Assembly (NCBI GenBank): GCA_007120695.1
Contig: SKND01000038.1
Location: 1-37,797 of the forward strand
DNA from: Bacteroidales bacterium
GTDB lineage: Bacteria > Bacteroidota > Bacteroidia > Bacteroidales > PUMT01
Reading direction: 5' to 3'
DNA length: 37,797 bases
Shown here piece by piece: positions 16,438-24,560 of the stretch. The notes under the pieces are model-generated. The model was not told the DNA's origin and did not search any database. It saw nothing but the letters and a program-made list of their open reading frames with translations. A program made the translations under genes and the position numbers. Numbering within the stretch: the first letter of the stretch is position 1; every line of letters starts with the position of its first letter.

Positions 16438-18003
16438 TCATTCTCTGATAAAATGACAACCGACTGATTTTCTGTTTTTCAGCGCGGCTGCAACTATAAG
16501 CTGTGAACTGACTACCGAGTTTCTAAGTTCAATTATTTGCTTGGTGATCTCAGCACTCTTGTAGAATCTCAATATCCGGTGAGAGTAATATTCAAGGTCC
16601 GATTCGGCCCGTCTTAATCCTTTGACAGTGCGGATAATACCTGCATAGTTCCACATCGTGAGCCGGATGGCCTGCATATCCTGATCAATCAGAAGGGGGT
16701 CAAACACTTCTGCAGCAGGCGGCTTTTCCCAGTCGGGAATATTGTCGAAACGCTGCTTTTTTATCGTCCTGCGGTTTTTAACAATATCTCCTGACGATGA
16801 TTTACCCCAGAGCAGACCTTCAAGGAGTGAAGCTGAGGCCAGCCTGTTTGCACCGTGGAGTCCCGTACAGGAAACCTCACCTATTGCATATAGATTCTTA
16901 AGGGATGTTCTTCCAAATATATCTGCTTTGATGCCTCCGCAAAAATAGTGGGCAGCAGGTGTTATCGGTATGGATTCTTTTGTTATATCAATACCCCCCT
17001 TCAGGCAGGTTGCATATATCTTCGAAAATCTTTTTTCAAGCGGTTTGGTGCCTTTGTAATAATTGGCAATATCCAGCAGCATGTACTCCTTTCCGGTTTT
17101 ACATATTCGATCATAAACCGCGCGTGATACAACGTCCCTTGGTGCCAGATCACCCATCTCTGAATACTCCCTCATGAATTCCTGTCCCTCATGATCTTTT
17201 AAGCGTCCTCCTTCTCCCCGCAAGGATTCTGATATCAAAAATCTCTTTATGTCTTTGTGAAACAGAGAGGTAGGGTGAAACTGCACAAATTCTGCATTAA
17301 TAATATCGGCACCTGCCCTGTATGCCATACTTGTTCCGTCACCTGTTGAGGATACGGGGTTGGTGCTGTGGTAATAAAGACTTCCTGTACCGCCTGTGGC
17401 AAGGATCACACGTTCAGCAAAAAAGGTTTCGGTTTCGTTCCTGGTGTTGTTAAGGGCATATACACCAAACACCTCCCTTTCCCGGTAAACCTCCTGTGGA
17501 TCACGTGAATGGTGATTGTTTGTGATAAGGTCTATTGCCGTGTAGTCTGTTAGAAACTCAACACCCTGCTTTTTGGCATAACTTATCAGAGAATCCTCTA
17601 TCTTGTCTCCGGTATGATCTTCATAATGAACGATACGTCTTTTGCTGTGGGCCGCCTCCTCCGTGTAGTCTATCTTACCCTCCTCCGATTTGCTGAACTG
17701 GATACCCACCTCATTTACCAGGAAGTCGAACACAAGAGGAGGTCCGTTTTTCACAAAGAAATCTACAGCTTCAAGGTTATTGTAACCCGAACCTGCTCTC
17801 AGTAAATCGCTTCGCAAAAGTTCGGCCGAGTCATCATCCCGGGACGCAATAATGCCTCCCTGTGCATAGAGGGTATTGGTTTCATTAATTTCTGATTCCT
17901 TGGTCATCACAACAATTCGCAGACCGGCTTTTCTCAGGCTGATCGCACAACTGAGCCCTGCCAGGCCGGATCCGACTATCACTGCATCGTAATAATGTCT
18001 CAT
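16438..18003 (-). CDS. nadB: L-aspartate oxidase
   Basis: A 521-residue FAD-dependent enzyme oxidising L-aspartate to iminoaspartate, the first step of de novo NAD synthesis. The FAD-binding GSGLAG is at 11-16, with HYEDHTGDKIEDSL, LATGGTGSLYYHSTNP, EFVQFHPTSLF, and the substrate/FAD-binding GLHGANRLASASLLEGL typical of the succinate dehydrogenase/NadB flavoprotein family. Position next to nadC separates it from fumarate reductase. The ATG overlaps the nadC stop by 4 bases. nadA, whose quinolinate synthase is needed between the two steps, is not in the window. Confidence 0.96.
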   Translation of the reverse strand: MRHYYDAVIVGSGLAGLSCAISLRKAGLRIVVMTKESEINETNTLYAQGGIIASRDDDSAELLRSDLLRAGSGYNNLEAVDFFVKNGPPLVFDFLVNEVGIQFSKSEEGKIDYTEEAAHSKRRIVHYEDHTGDKIEDSLISYAKKQGVEFLTDYTAIDLITNNHHSRDPQEVYREREVFGVYALNNTRNETETFFAERVILATGGTGSLYYHSTNPVSSTGDGTSMAYRAGADIINAEFVQFHPTSLFHKDIKRFLISESLRGEGGRLKDHEGQEFMREYSEMGDLAPRDVVSRAVYDRICKTGKEYMLLDIANYYKGTKPLEKRFSKIYATCLKGGIDITKESIPITPAAHYFCGGIKADIFGRTSLKNLYAIGEVSCTGLHGANRLASASLLEGLLWGKSSSGDIVKNRRTIKKQRFDNIPDWEKPPAAEVFDPLLIDQDMQAIRLTMWNYAGIIRTVKGLRRAESDLEYYSHRILRFYKSAEITKQIIELRNSVVSSQLIVAAALKNRKSVGCHFIRE

Positions 18004-18836
18004 TTGATATTTTCTTTTAGACTGAAGTCAAATGCTTTTATTGAGTGGGTAAGTTCACCAACAGAAATAAAATCCACACCCGTTAAGGAGACCTGCCTGA
18101 TCCTTTCCAGTGTCATGTTACCAGAAGCCTCAGTTTCACATATTTGTTCTGTCAGCTTCACTGCCTCGCTCAACTGTTCATTGCTCATATTGTCAAGCAG
18201 GATTCTTTCAACTTTGCAATTTAGTGCCTCCCTGACTTCCTGAATATTCCTGGCTTCAACCTCTATTTTAAAACGACTTCCCCATCTTTCTCTTACCTTG
18301 CTTACGGCAGTACTGATACCTCCTGCAGCATCTATATGGTTGTCCTTGATCAACACCATATCATGCAATCCCATGCGGTGGTTCATTCCGCCTCCGCACC
18401 TGACAGCGTATTTCTGCAGTTGCCTGAAACCCGGGATGGTTTTTCTTGTATCCAGGATAATTGTTTTGCCTTCGGCCTCACTTACAAACCGGGCCGTTTT
18501 CGTTGCTACGGCCGACATCAGGGAGAGAAAATTAAGAGCAGTTCTCTCTGCCTTCAATATTGATTTCACCGGCCCCGATACTTCGGCTACCAGGTCGCCT
18601 TTTTCAATATTGTCGCCGTCGTTATGGAGAAAGCGTACAGATACAGAAATATCGGTTCTTGTCATCACCCTTTCAAATACATCTTTTCCGCAGAGTTTCC
18701 CGATGTCTTTTGATATCAGTTTAAAAGTATGTTCCTTGCCCGTAAAGATCGATTCAGATGTGATATCTCCCTCTTTTTGAAGGTCCTCCTCCATTGCCAT
18801 ATCAATCATCCTGTCAAGATGTCCGAGGTTTTCCAT
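18000..18836 (-). CDS. nadC: Nicotinate-nucleotide diphosphorylase (carboxylating)
   Basis: A 278-residue quinolinate phosphoribosyltransferase. It converts quinolinate and PRPP to nicotinate mononucleotide with loss of CO2. Typical segments are the N-terminal EEDLQKEGDITS, LNFLSLMSAVATKT, LDTRKTIPGFRQLQKYAVRCGGGMNHRMGL-like block (about 128-157, with the substrate-binding arginines), VLIKDNH, and ILLDNMS. It leads a two-gene operon with nadB. The terminator of the preceding gene lies 50 bases upstream, so nadCB must use its own promoter in 18837-18876, where I see no strong match. Confidence 0.96.
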   Translation of the reverse strand: MENLGHLDRMIDMAMEEDLQKEGDITSESIFTGKEHTFKLISKDIGKLCGKDVFERVMTRTDISVSVRFLHNDGDNIEKGDLVAEVSGPVKSILKAERTALNFLSLMSAVATKTARFVSEAEGKTIILDTRKTIPGFRQLQKYAVRCGGGMNHRMGLHDMVLIKDNHIDAAGGISTAVSKVRERWGSRFKIEVEARNIQEVREALNCKVERILLDNMSNEQLSEAVKLTEQICETEASGNMTLERIRQVSLTGVDFISVGELTHSIKAFDFSLKENIK

Positions 18837-18876
18837 GGTATTGCCCTGTATATGCTCCGGTTCAGATTGCTAAAGT

Positions 18877-18910
18877 AAAAAAAAAGCGGTTAAAACAATG
18901 TCTTAACCGC
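18877..18910 (-). terminator. Intrinsic terminator after the parvulin gene
   Basis: On the minus strand GCGGTTAA (18910-18903) pairs perfectly with TTAACCGC (18893-18886) across a 9-base loop, followed directly by nine T residues (18885-18877). It lies about 85 bases past the stop of the parvulin gene and insulates nadCB from it. Confidence 0.92.
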
Positions 18911-18993
18911 AAATTCATATTTTAACTTACCAATCCTGGTATCCCGCCATGCCTTGGTTCAGTATTATTTATTCACGTCGACTGTCACGGCAA

Positions 18994-21096
18994 TTAATAG
19001 AATTGGTGCCTGTTATCCTTCACATTGGCCTGTTCTCTTAATGCCTCAAATACATCGAAATTTACCCTTGCCCTGATACTATTCCCAAGCCTGTTTTTCT
19101 CCATCTCCAGGTCTTTTTCTTCAGGTATGGATATTGATGTGACTTCCAGCAGATATACTCCGTTCTCACCAATAACCGGACCGGAGAGCCTGTTTTCATC
19201 AATTGTCGTTGCAGTGCCTATCAGCCTTGGTTCAATACCGGCAACCGGCACGGAGAATGATGTAAAACTAATGTTTGCAGCCTGTTCAACGTTTGTGTTT
19301 AGTGAGTTCGCAATTGAATATAGCTCTTCTCCAGCCTCAATCCTTTCCTGCAACCTTGCAGCAATGATCTCTGCTTTGAGCTGACGGATCAAAATCCCCT
19401 CAATCTCATCGCTCACATCTTCACGAGACTGATATCCTTCCTGCCTGACACTCGTCAGTGCAGCTATAACAAATCTGTCTCCTATCTCCATAATCGGAGA
19501 GATAGCCTTCTCACGTGCATCATAGGCCCATCTGACCAGCTCTCTTGCATTGGGTAGTCCGGGTAGCTCTTTGTCATTTATGAGTATGTTATCAGCTACC
19601 CTGACAGGAAGTCCCTGTTCAGCGGCAGCTTCACTGAATTGTTCGTATGTATTGTTCATGCCTCTAAACTGGCTGGCCCTCGAATATATACGCTGGTAGG
19701 TGGCTGAGCTGGGTGTTACCTCACGAGCAAGTGTTGCATATACAATCTTTTTCTCCTCACGGGAGCGGTCGGTTACCTGTACTATATGAAAGCCGAACTG
19801 GGTCTCCACTATAAAAAATTCGCCCCTGGGTGCCGAGAATGTTGCGTTGTTGAACTCTTCTACCATCATCCCTTCAGTGAACCAGCCCAGGTTCCCGCCC
19901 TCAAACCGGCTTCCCATATCATCCGAAAATTGCATTGCCAGCATTTCAAAGCTCTCTCCCCTGCGGGCAGCATCAAGAAGGCTGTCGGCCCTGTTTTGTG
20001 CCTGCTGATAGTCCAGTTCTGGTCCGGGTTGAATAAGTATATGCCTTGCACGAATAGAATCAGGAACAAAATTGATCTCTACCAGGCGTGATAGTTTATA
20101 CCTGCTATTTTCAAAATAAGGTCCGTAAATATCTCCGGGTTCTGCACTGAACATAAATTCGGCAATTGTCTCCGGGAGCTCCTCATAACTATAATTTCTG
20201 CGGTCAAATGGCACATCTGAATTCAGGTTGATGAACTGCCTTACCTCTTCAACTTCCTGAAACTCCTCTTCCATCTCCTCAATCCATTCACGGGCAGCCC
20301 TGTCATCATCTTCGGAGGGAGCAATGTCGAATGAGATATATTCTATATCCCGTGAAGCTGTCTGGCTGAAATCATCCCTGTTCCGCCGGTAGTAACGCCT
20401 TATATCGGCAGGTGAAACAGAAACAAGGCTGTCATCAACAGTGTCAAAACGCTGCACGATAAAATCAAAATCAACACTTTTGTTATTGGCATTCCATGCA
20501 AATTCTGCCTGCAGGGGAGTGATATAAAGGCCTTTAGCGATCATGTTGTTATACTTTGCAAGTTTTCTCTCCCTTGTGATCTCCCTTTCAACATAAAGCC
20601 AGTATGCTCTCTGCTGCCCGGTAGGGTCCTGATTCATCGATCTGAGGAACTGGATGACGGCCGACTGGTCAAATGCGCCTGTTGAGGGGTCGGTAAAAAG
20701 CTGGCGTACAATTGGGTGGATATTCCTGCCCTGAACCATATCAAACAACTCTTCGGCCGAAACCTCAATACCAAGTCTTTCGTACTCCTCTTCAAGTATG
20801 ATCTCCCTGAGAAGAACCTGCCAGGCCTCTTCAAGAATTCTTTCGTGGGTTTCTGCATCAAGTGAACTCTCTCCGGTATTCAGCATATAGATATCGGTAA
20901 GCTGATCCACCTTCTGCTGGAAGTTTTCATATGAAATTGATTTTCCTGCAATTTCGGCAATTTCAAACTGCCTGTTTGTAAACAGAGAGGGGCCTGATCC
21001 GAGAATATCGCCGAGGATAAATGCGAACAGCGCAAGTCCTATTACAACCGCTACCAGCACTCCTGCACGGTTTCTGATTTTTTCTAGTGTAGCCAT
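18994..21096 (-). CDS. Membrane-anchored parvulin-type peptidylprolyl isomerase (PpiD/SurA-like)
   Basis: A 700-residue periplasmic folding factor. An N-terminal membrane anchor (about 11-31, AGVLVAVVIGLALFAFILG) is followed by a SurA-N/PpiD-like chaperone region (about 40-330), and a parvulin domain (about 345-445) beginning IRARHILIQPG and containing GGNLGWF and FGFHIVQV. A further ~240-residue helical region follows. The architecture and length match PpiD-type proteins that help outer-membrane proteins fold. It has its own promoter region and a strong terminator, so it is probably monocistronic. The neighbouring envelope genes (TPR protein, CorC-like, lptC, outer-membrane barrel) fit such a role. 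Whether it is catalytically active as an isomerase is not known. Confidence 0.9.
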   Translation of the reverse strand: MATLEKIRNRAGVLVAVVIGLALFAFILGDILGSGPSLFTNRQFEIAEIAGKSISYENFQQKVDQLTDIYMLNTGESSLDAETHERILEEAWQVLLREIILEEEYERLGIEVSAEELFDMVQGRNIHPIVRQLFTDPSTGAFDQSAVIQFLRSMNQDPTGQQRAYWLYVEREITRERKLAKYNNMIAKGLYITPLQAEFAWNANNKSVDFDFIVQRFDTVDDSLVSVSPADIRRYYRRNRDDFSQTASRDIEYISFDIAPSEDDDRAAREWIEEMEEEFQEVEEVRQFINLNSDVPFDRRNYSYEELPETIAEFMFSAEPGDIYGPYFENSRYKLSRLVEINFVPDSIRARHILIQPGPELDYQQAQNRADSLLDAARRGESFEMLAMQFSDDMGSRFEGGNLGWFTEGMMVEEFNNATFSAPRGEFFIVETQFGFHIVQVTDRSREEKKIVYATLAREVTPSSATYQRIYSRASQFRGMNNTYEQFSEAAAEQGLPVRVADNILINDKELPGLPNARELVRWAYDAREKAISPIMEIGDRFVIAALTSVRQEGYQSREDVSDEIEGILIRQLKAEIIAARLQERIEAGEELYSIANSLNTNVEQAANISFTSFSVPVAGIEPRLIGTATTIDENRLSGPVIGENGVYLLEVTSISIPEEKDLEMEKNRLGNSIRARVNFDVFEALREQANVKDNRHQFY

Positions 21097-21137
21097 CTGA
21101 AAATGTCAAATTAAAATATGTCGCAAATTTTGAGCTA

Positions 21138-21167
21138 CGAAGATAATAATTTAAAATGTAGATGAAA
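21138..21167 (-). promoter_or_regulatory. Candidate promoter of the parvulin gene
   Basis: On the minus strand TATCTTCG (21145-21138) differs by one base from TAnnTTTG. A TTTC element lies 18 bases upstream at 21167-21164. Transcription would begin about 35 bases before the ATG. The -33 part lies inside the palindrome at 21160-21178. Confidence 0.45.
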
Positions 21168-21178
21168 TTATTTCATCT
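21160..21178. promoter_or_regulatory. 19-bp palindrome, candidate operator
   Basis: AGATGAAAT-T-ATTTCATCT is a perfect inverted repeat with a single central base. A third copy of the half-site, AGATGAAA, is at 21195-21202. The palindrome overlaps the -33 side of the parvulin promoter candidate, as an operator would. The binding factor is unknown. Confidence 0.45.
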
Positions 21179-21330
21179 GAAATTCCACACTATCAGATGA
21201 AAAAAATATAATGCTCCAGAAAGATACCGGCTGTTAATTCAAATCCCACCAATAATTATTTCCAATCCCTGCTCAAAAAGATTGTTTATTGACCGGCTGC
21301 ACAGTGGAACATTTTAACATTAAGGATTTC

Positions 21331-21361
21331 AATAAAAAAAGGGCTGCATCAGATGCAGCCC
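21331..21361 (-). terminator. Intrinsic terminator after the TPR gene
   Basis: GGGCTGCATC (21341-21350) and GATGCAGCCC (21352-21361) are perfect complements, giving at least a 9-bp GC-rich stem with a tight loop. On the minus strand it is followed by TTTTTTTATT (21340-21331). It lies 41 bases past the TPR gene stop. Confidence 0.93.
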
Positions 21362-21402
21362 ACGGAGAACCAAATTTATTATTCTTTGCCGGGTTCAGGC
21401 TA

Positions 21403-22770
21403 TTATCTTGCCCTGATCCTTGTTGTTTCGTTTATCCAGCATCCAACCGTATATGTATCCCCAACTTTGAAGCCGTGGAAGAAGATGGTTTCATTATCAG
21501 GAAAATAGGGAGAATATGTTTCTATCATTCTATTCGCGTCAGAAGCAATAGAAGGATCAACCCGTTTGGCTTCATTAAACCTGTCAACCGCCACCCAATA
21601 TACGGTCCTGTTTTTAAAGTCTGCATCTTCCTGGCCGTCAAAACAATCAGCTGACTGGGCATAAAGACTGCCTATATGCATATGTGCGCGACCAAGTGCA
21701 GGATTGTTCTCGAGTGCCTGGCGGGCATACTGCCTTGAAAGCTGTCTGTCGTTTTTCACCCTTTCAGTCATAATAGCCAGTTCAAGATAGTAGTTAGCTC
21801 TATCTTCAGGATTATCCTGGAGCTCTATAGCCTCTTTGATGTAATCCATGACCCTGTCGTCATCTCCCCGGGTACGGTACATGGACGAAAGGTTCAGTGC
21901 GGTTCTGGCTGACGGGTCCAGAACATGAAGCTTTTCCGTAACACTAAGGTAGAGATCCGAATCGGTACAGCCTGCATTGTTCAGCAGGTCATTAACCTTG
22001 CTCAGCAGCTCAACGTCGTCAGGCGATTTGCTAACCTGGTCGGCGAACAGCTCAATAAGTGCATCGCAATCAGCTGCCCCGCTGTCGGCAAACAGCTTTT
22101 CGATTGCCTCACGGGCAGTATAAAGTGCATCGGAAGCTGAACTTTCAAGACCTGCATCAATCCTGTCCGTCAGGTCTGTATAGGTTTCTATTACCTGTTC
22201 ACTGTCGATCATTCCTGCTACAAATTTTGCAACGGTAACATTCATGAATAAAACGACCACAGGTGGTGACGGATCATTACCCGAGTGCCTGATCGACTCC
22301 TTGAGCGCTTCGTAACCTGGACCGGCTTCTTCCAGATCATTGTTGTATCGAAAGAAGAATGTGCCTTTTCTGCCAAGTACGTTCCCCGGATCACCAAATG
22401 GCTGACCCTCATATGCCTCCATTCGCTGGTCGAACATCATCATGGCAGTGTCGAGGTATGCCTGTCTCACCTCTTCATCCTCCGCATTTTCTATTAAACT
22501 TCCCAGCATTGTTTCTCCGTATATATAGATATTCCGGCTGGCAATGGGATAATTATTAAAAACCACTCTCCAGTAGTCCAGGGCATCTTCATAATTCTGC
22601 TGCCTGTACCTGTCGCCGAACAGCGAAAGATTAGTAAGGCATTTGATACTGTCTTCAGGTGTATCACCGTACTGGCCGGGTATATGCCGCCCCCTCTGGC
22701 CTGACAGGTCTGCCTGTGTTAACAATACCATGAATAATCCTATTAAACCTTTTAAAGCTATATTTTTCAT
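21403..22770 (-). CDS. Secreted tetratricopeptide-repeat protein, function unknown
   Basis: A 455-residue protein with a signal peptide (about 1-24, hydrophobic core LIGLFMVLLTQ, ending LSGQ), so periplasmic or outer-membrane-associated. TPR-like helical pairs are visible at about 50-85 and, more clearly, 280-375 (RTALNLSSMYRTRG, DRANYYLELAIMTERVKN, NPALGRAHMHIGSLYAQ). The C-terminal block contains YWVAVDRFNEAKRVDPS and ends VGCWINETTRIRAR, which I recognise as typical of a Bacteroidota TPR family of unknown role. Two promoter candidates precede it and a strong terminator follows, so it is likely expressed alone. Neighbours point to envelope biogenesis, but no function can be assigned. Confidence 0.88.
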   Translation of the reverse strand: MKNIALKGLIGLFMVLLTQADLSGQRGRHIPGQYGDTPEDSIKCLTNLSLFGDRYRQQNYEDALDYWRVVFNNYPIASRNIYIYGETMLGSLIENAEDEEVRQAYLDTAMMMFDQRMEAYEGQPFGDPGNVLGRKGTFFFRYNNDLEEAGPGYEALKESIRHSGNDPSPPVVVLFMNVTVAKFVAGMIDSEQVIETYTDLTDRIDAGLESSASDALYTAREAIEKLFADSGAADCDALIELFADQVSKSPDDVELLSKVNDLLNNAGCTDSDLYLSVTEKLHVLDPSARTALNLSSMYRTRGDDDRVMDYIKEAIELQDNPEDRANYYLELAIMTERVKNDRQLSRQYARQALENNPALGRAHMHIGSLYAQSADCFDGQEDADFKNRTVYWVAVDRFNEAKRVDPSIASDANRMIETYSPYFPDNETIFFHGFKVGDTYTVGCWINETTRIRAR

Positions 22771-22809
22771 CAGTTCCTGTTATTGAATTAGACTTTCCGG
22801 AAATCCCGA

Positions 22810-22841
22810 CAAATATAAAAACTATCTTCAAATAACATCAA
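22810..22841 (-). promoter_or_regulatory. Proximal promoter candidate of the TPR gene
   Basis: On the minus strand TATATTTG (22817-22810) is a full match to TAnnTTTG, with TTG at 22841-22839 across a 21-base spacer. Transcription would start about 30 bases before the ATG. Confidence 0.5.
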
Positions 22842-22958
22842 GGGTCATCCGGTTAATTATTTATTTTTTTGTTGAGTTAAATGCATTCTAAATAGAATAA
22901 TGGCAAAAGTTATGCCAAACTTCAGTCACTCATTCATCCTTATTCTAACCCTCTACAA

Positions 22959-22989
22959 CAAAGATACAACTATTGTATTAGTTTGTCAA
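22959..22989 (-). promoter_or_regulatory. Distal promoter candidate of the TPR gene
   Basis: On the minus strand TATCTTTG (22966-22959) matches the Bacteroidota -7 consensus, with TTG at 22989-22987 across 20 bases. It would give a 5' leader of about 180 bases. Confidence 0.6.
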
Positions 22990-23015
22990 GCAAAAGCATT
23001 CTTTTTGTGATTGTA

Positions 23016-23072
23016 AAATTTTTTCATGCGTCTGTGAGTAATTTTGTGCCGAATTTTTTTTTCATATATTTA
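23016..23072 (+). promoter_or_regulatory. Shared promoter box, copy 1
   Basis: The 30-bp box at 23016-23045 (TTTTTTCATGCGTCTGTG, one variable base, GTAATTTT, preceded by AAA) is 29/30 identical to 27357-27386. A -7-like TATATTTA starts at 23065, exactly 49 bases after the start of the box, as in copy 2. It would drive transcription rightwards into the antisense of the CorC-like gene's 3' end, where no gene is evident. It may be an orphan promoter. Confidence 0.5.
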
Positions 23073-23095
23073 ACTAAAAATGTTGGACCTGGCGG

Positions 23096-24358
23096 TTATT
23101 CCTCTGAAATTTTAAGGTTGACCAGTTCAATTCTGGTTTTACTCATTTTGACAATTTCAAAAATGAATGGGCCGATATGCAATTTCTGGCTTATTTTTGG
23201 GATACTTTCATGATGATGGATGATAAACCCGGCCAGGGTCTCATAGTCATCTGATTTTGGTATGCCCAGGTTATATTTTTCATTAAGGTAATCAATCTCA
23301 AGCCTTCCCGAAAAGACAAATTCAGTTTCTGAAATCCTTCTCTCTTCCAGATCGACGGTATCATGCTCATCTTCAATCTCACCGAATATCTCTTCCATTA
23401 TATCTTCAATTGTCACCATACCTGCCGTACCGCCGAATTCATCAACAACCACGGCAACGCTTTTCTTCTCCTTTATGAACAGGCTCAGTAATTTATTTGC
23501 CACCATGGTCTCTGGCACAATTATTATCCTGTTAAGCATCGATCTGATGCTTTTGGGATTCTTAAAGAAGTCCTTCGAATTGATGTATCCTATTATATTA
23601 TCTATTGAATTTTTGTAGAGCAGTATCCTGGCAAAACCTGTTTCTATGAAGCTATGTTTTACCTCTTCAATAGGCGTATCAATTTCAAAGGCCACTATTT
23701 CCGGTCTTGGCACCATGCACTCCCTTAGTTTAATTGTTGAGAAGTCGAGTGCGTTCTGAAATAGCTTAATGTCGTTTTTCAGATTATCCTCTTCATTAAA
23801 ATCATTCTGGCTCTCTCTGACAAAATGGTCCAGGTCGACTTTACCGAAAACATTTTTTTTATCATCACCCGAAACATCAGTGCCAAGGGCATATTTCATT
23901 AAAAAATTTCCTATACTTATGATACTTTTACTGATAGGGTAGAGCAGGATGTAAAATGCCATTACCGGAACTGAAAGGGCATTAAGCAGAAGATTGGGCT
24001 TTAGCCTGAAGATCGCCTTTGGCAGAAACTCGGCCGTGATGAGAATAATTACCGTGGCTATAAAGGTCTGGATAATAAATACCATTGCCTCAGAGCTTAT
24101 TAATCTGCTGATCTGCGGCTCAAGAATTACAGCCATTGTAATACCGTATACAACCAGTGCAATGTTATTGCCAACCAGCATTGTGGCGATATACTGGCCG
24201 GGATTCCTTGTAAATATTGAGGTTATTCTGGATGTAAAGGTGCCCTGTTTCTTCTCTAGTTCTAGTCTGAGTTTGTTGGATGAAATAAAGGCAATCTCCA
24301 TGCCCGAAAAAAAGGCTGAAAAAACCAGGCTGACCAGGATGACAAACAATGAATTCAT
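23096..24358 (-). CDS. HlyC/CorC (GldE-like) CBS-domain membrane protein
   Basis: A 420-residue member of the CNNM/CorC family. An N-terminal DUF21 (CNNM) membrane domain with about four helices (1-180) starts FSAFFSGMEIAFISSNKLR. A CBS-domain pair (about 205-325, MVPRPEIVAFEIDTPIEEV) follows, then the CorC_HlyC C-terminal domain (about 335-420) after EFGGTAGMVTIEDIMEEIFGEI-like text. Family members are implicated in magnesium/cobalt efflux; the flavobacterial GldE has the same architecture and is linked to gliding. Which role applies here is undecidable. It is last in the coaX-led operon, 10 bases after a small two-helix protein gene. Confidence 0.9.
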   Translation of the reverse strand: MNSLFVILVSLVFSAFFSGMEIAFISSNKLRLELEKKQGTFTSRITSIFTRNPGQYIATMLVGNNIALVVYGITMAVILEPQISRLISSEAMVFIIQTFIATVIILITAEFLPKAIFRLKPNLLLNALSVPVMAFYILLYPISKSIISIGNFLMKYALGTDVSGDDKKNVFGKVDLDHFVRESQNDFNEEDNLKNDIKLFQNALDFSTIKLRECMVPRPEIVAFEIDTPIEEVKHSFIETGFARILLYKNSIDNIIGYINSKDFFKNPKSIRSMLNRIIIVPETMVANKLLSLFIKEKKSVAVVVDEFGGTAGMVTIEDIMEEIFGEIEDEHDTVDLEERRISETEFVFSGRLEIDYLNEKYNLGIPKSDDYETLAGFIIHHHESIPKISQKLHIGPFIFEIVKMSKTRIELVNLKISEE

Positions 24359-24368
24359 TGAATATAAT

Positions 24369-24560
24369 TCAGCGTTTTTGAGATCTCCTCATATTTCTGC
24401 GGTAAATATACATAAATAGCGACAAAACGGTGATCACAAAAAACATCACACTCTCATCCAGTCCGAGATGATACCAGTTATAGAACCCTGCCAGAAGACT
24501 CAGTACGGCGAGGGTGATCCATACAATCTCAAGTATGCGGGTCATTCTATAGTGCATCAT
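24369..24560 (-). CDS. Small two-helix membrane protein, function unknown
   Basis: A 63-residue protein with two hydrophobic helices (about 8-25 and 37-52) joined by a short loop (NWYHLGLDES) and a strongly basic C-terminus (YRRNMRRSQKR), which would put both ends in the cytoplasm. I do not recognise a family. It sits between lptC (overlap 14 bases) and the CorC-like gene (gap 10 bases), which supports it as a real gene. An alternative ATG at 24545, just after the lptC stop, would drop five residues. It may work with either neighbour. Confidence 0.7.
   Translation of the reverse strand: MMHYRMTRILEIVWITLAVLSLLAGFYNWYHLGLDESVMFFVITVLSLFMYIYRRNMRRSQKR

Larger units (their letters stand above)
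21097..21402. other. Intergenic region between parvulin and TPR genes (306 bases)
   Basis: The region contains the promoter candidate and palindrome of the parvulin gene (21138-21178), about 130 bases of AT-rich DNA without a recognisable gene, and the intrinsic terminator of the TPR gene (21331-21361). Confidence 0.7.
22771..23095. other. Intergenic region between the TPR and CorC/GldE-like genes (325 bases)
   Basis: AT-rich DNA without a supportable gene. It holds two minus-strand promoter candidates for the TPR gene and, at 23016-23072, the first copy of a repeated promoter-like box pointing to the right. No intrinsic terminator for the CorC-like gene is evident. Confidence 0.7.

Noticed and set aside
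22983-23213. Plus-strand ORF of 76 codons spanning the shared promoter box and the 3' end of the CorC-like gene
   Set aside because: Its hydrophobic translation comes from T-rich intergenic DNA and antisense of the CorC-like gene, and the predicted transcript from the box would start inside it.
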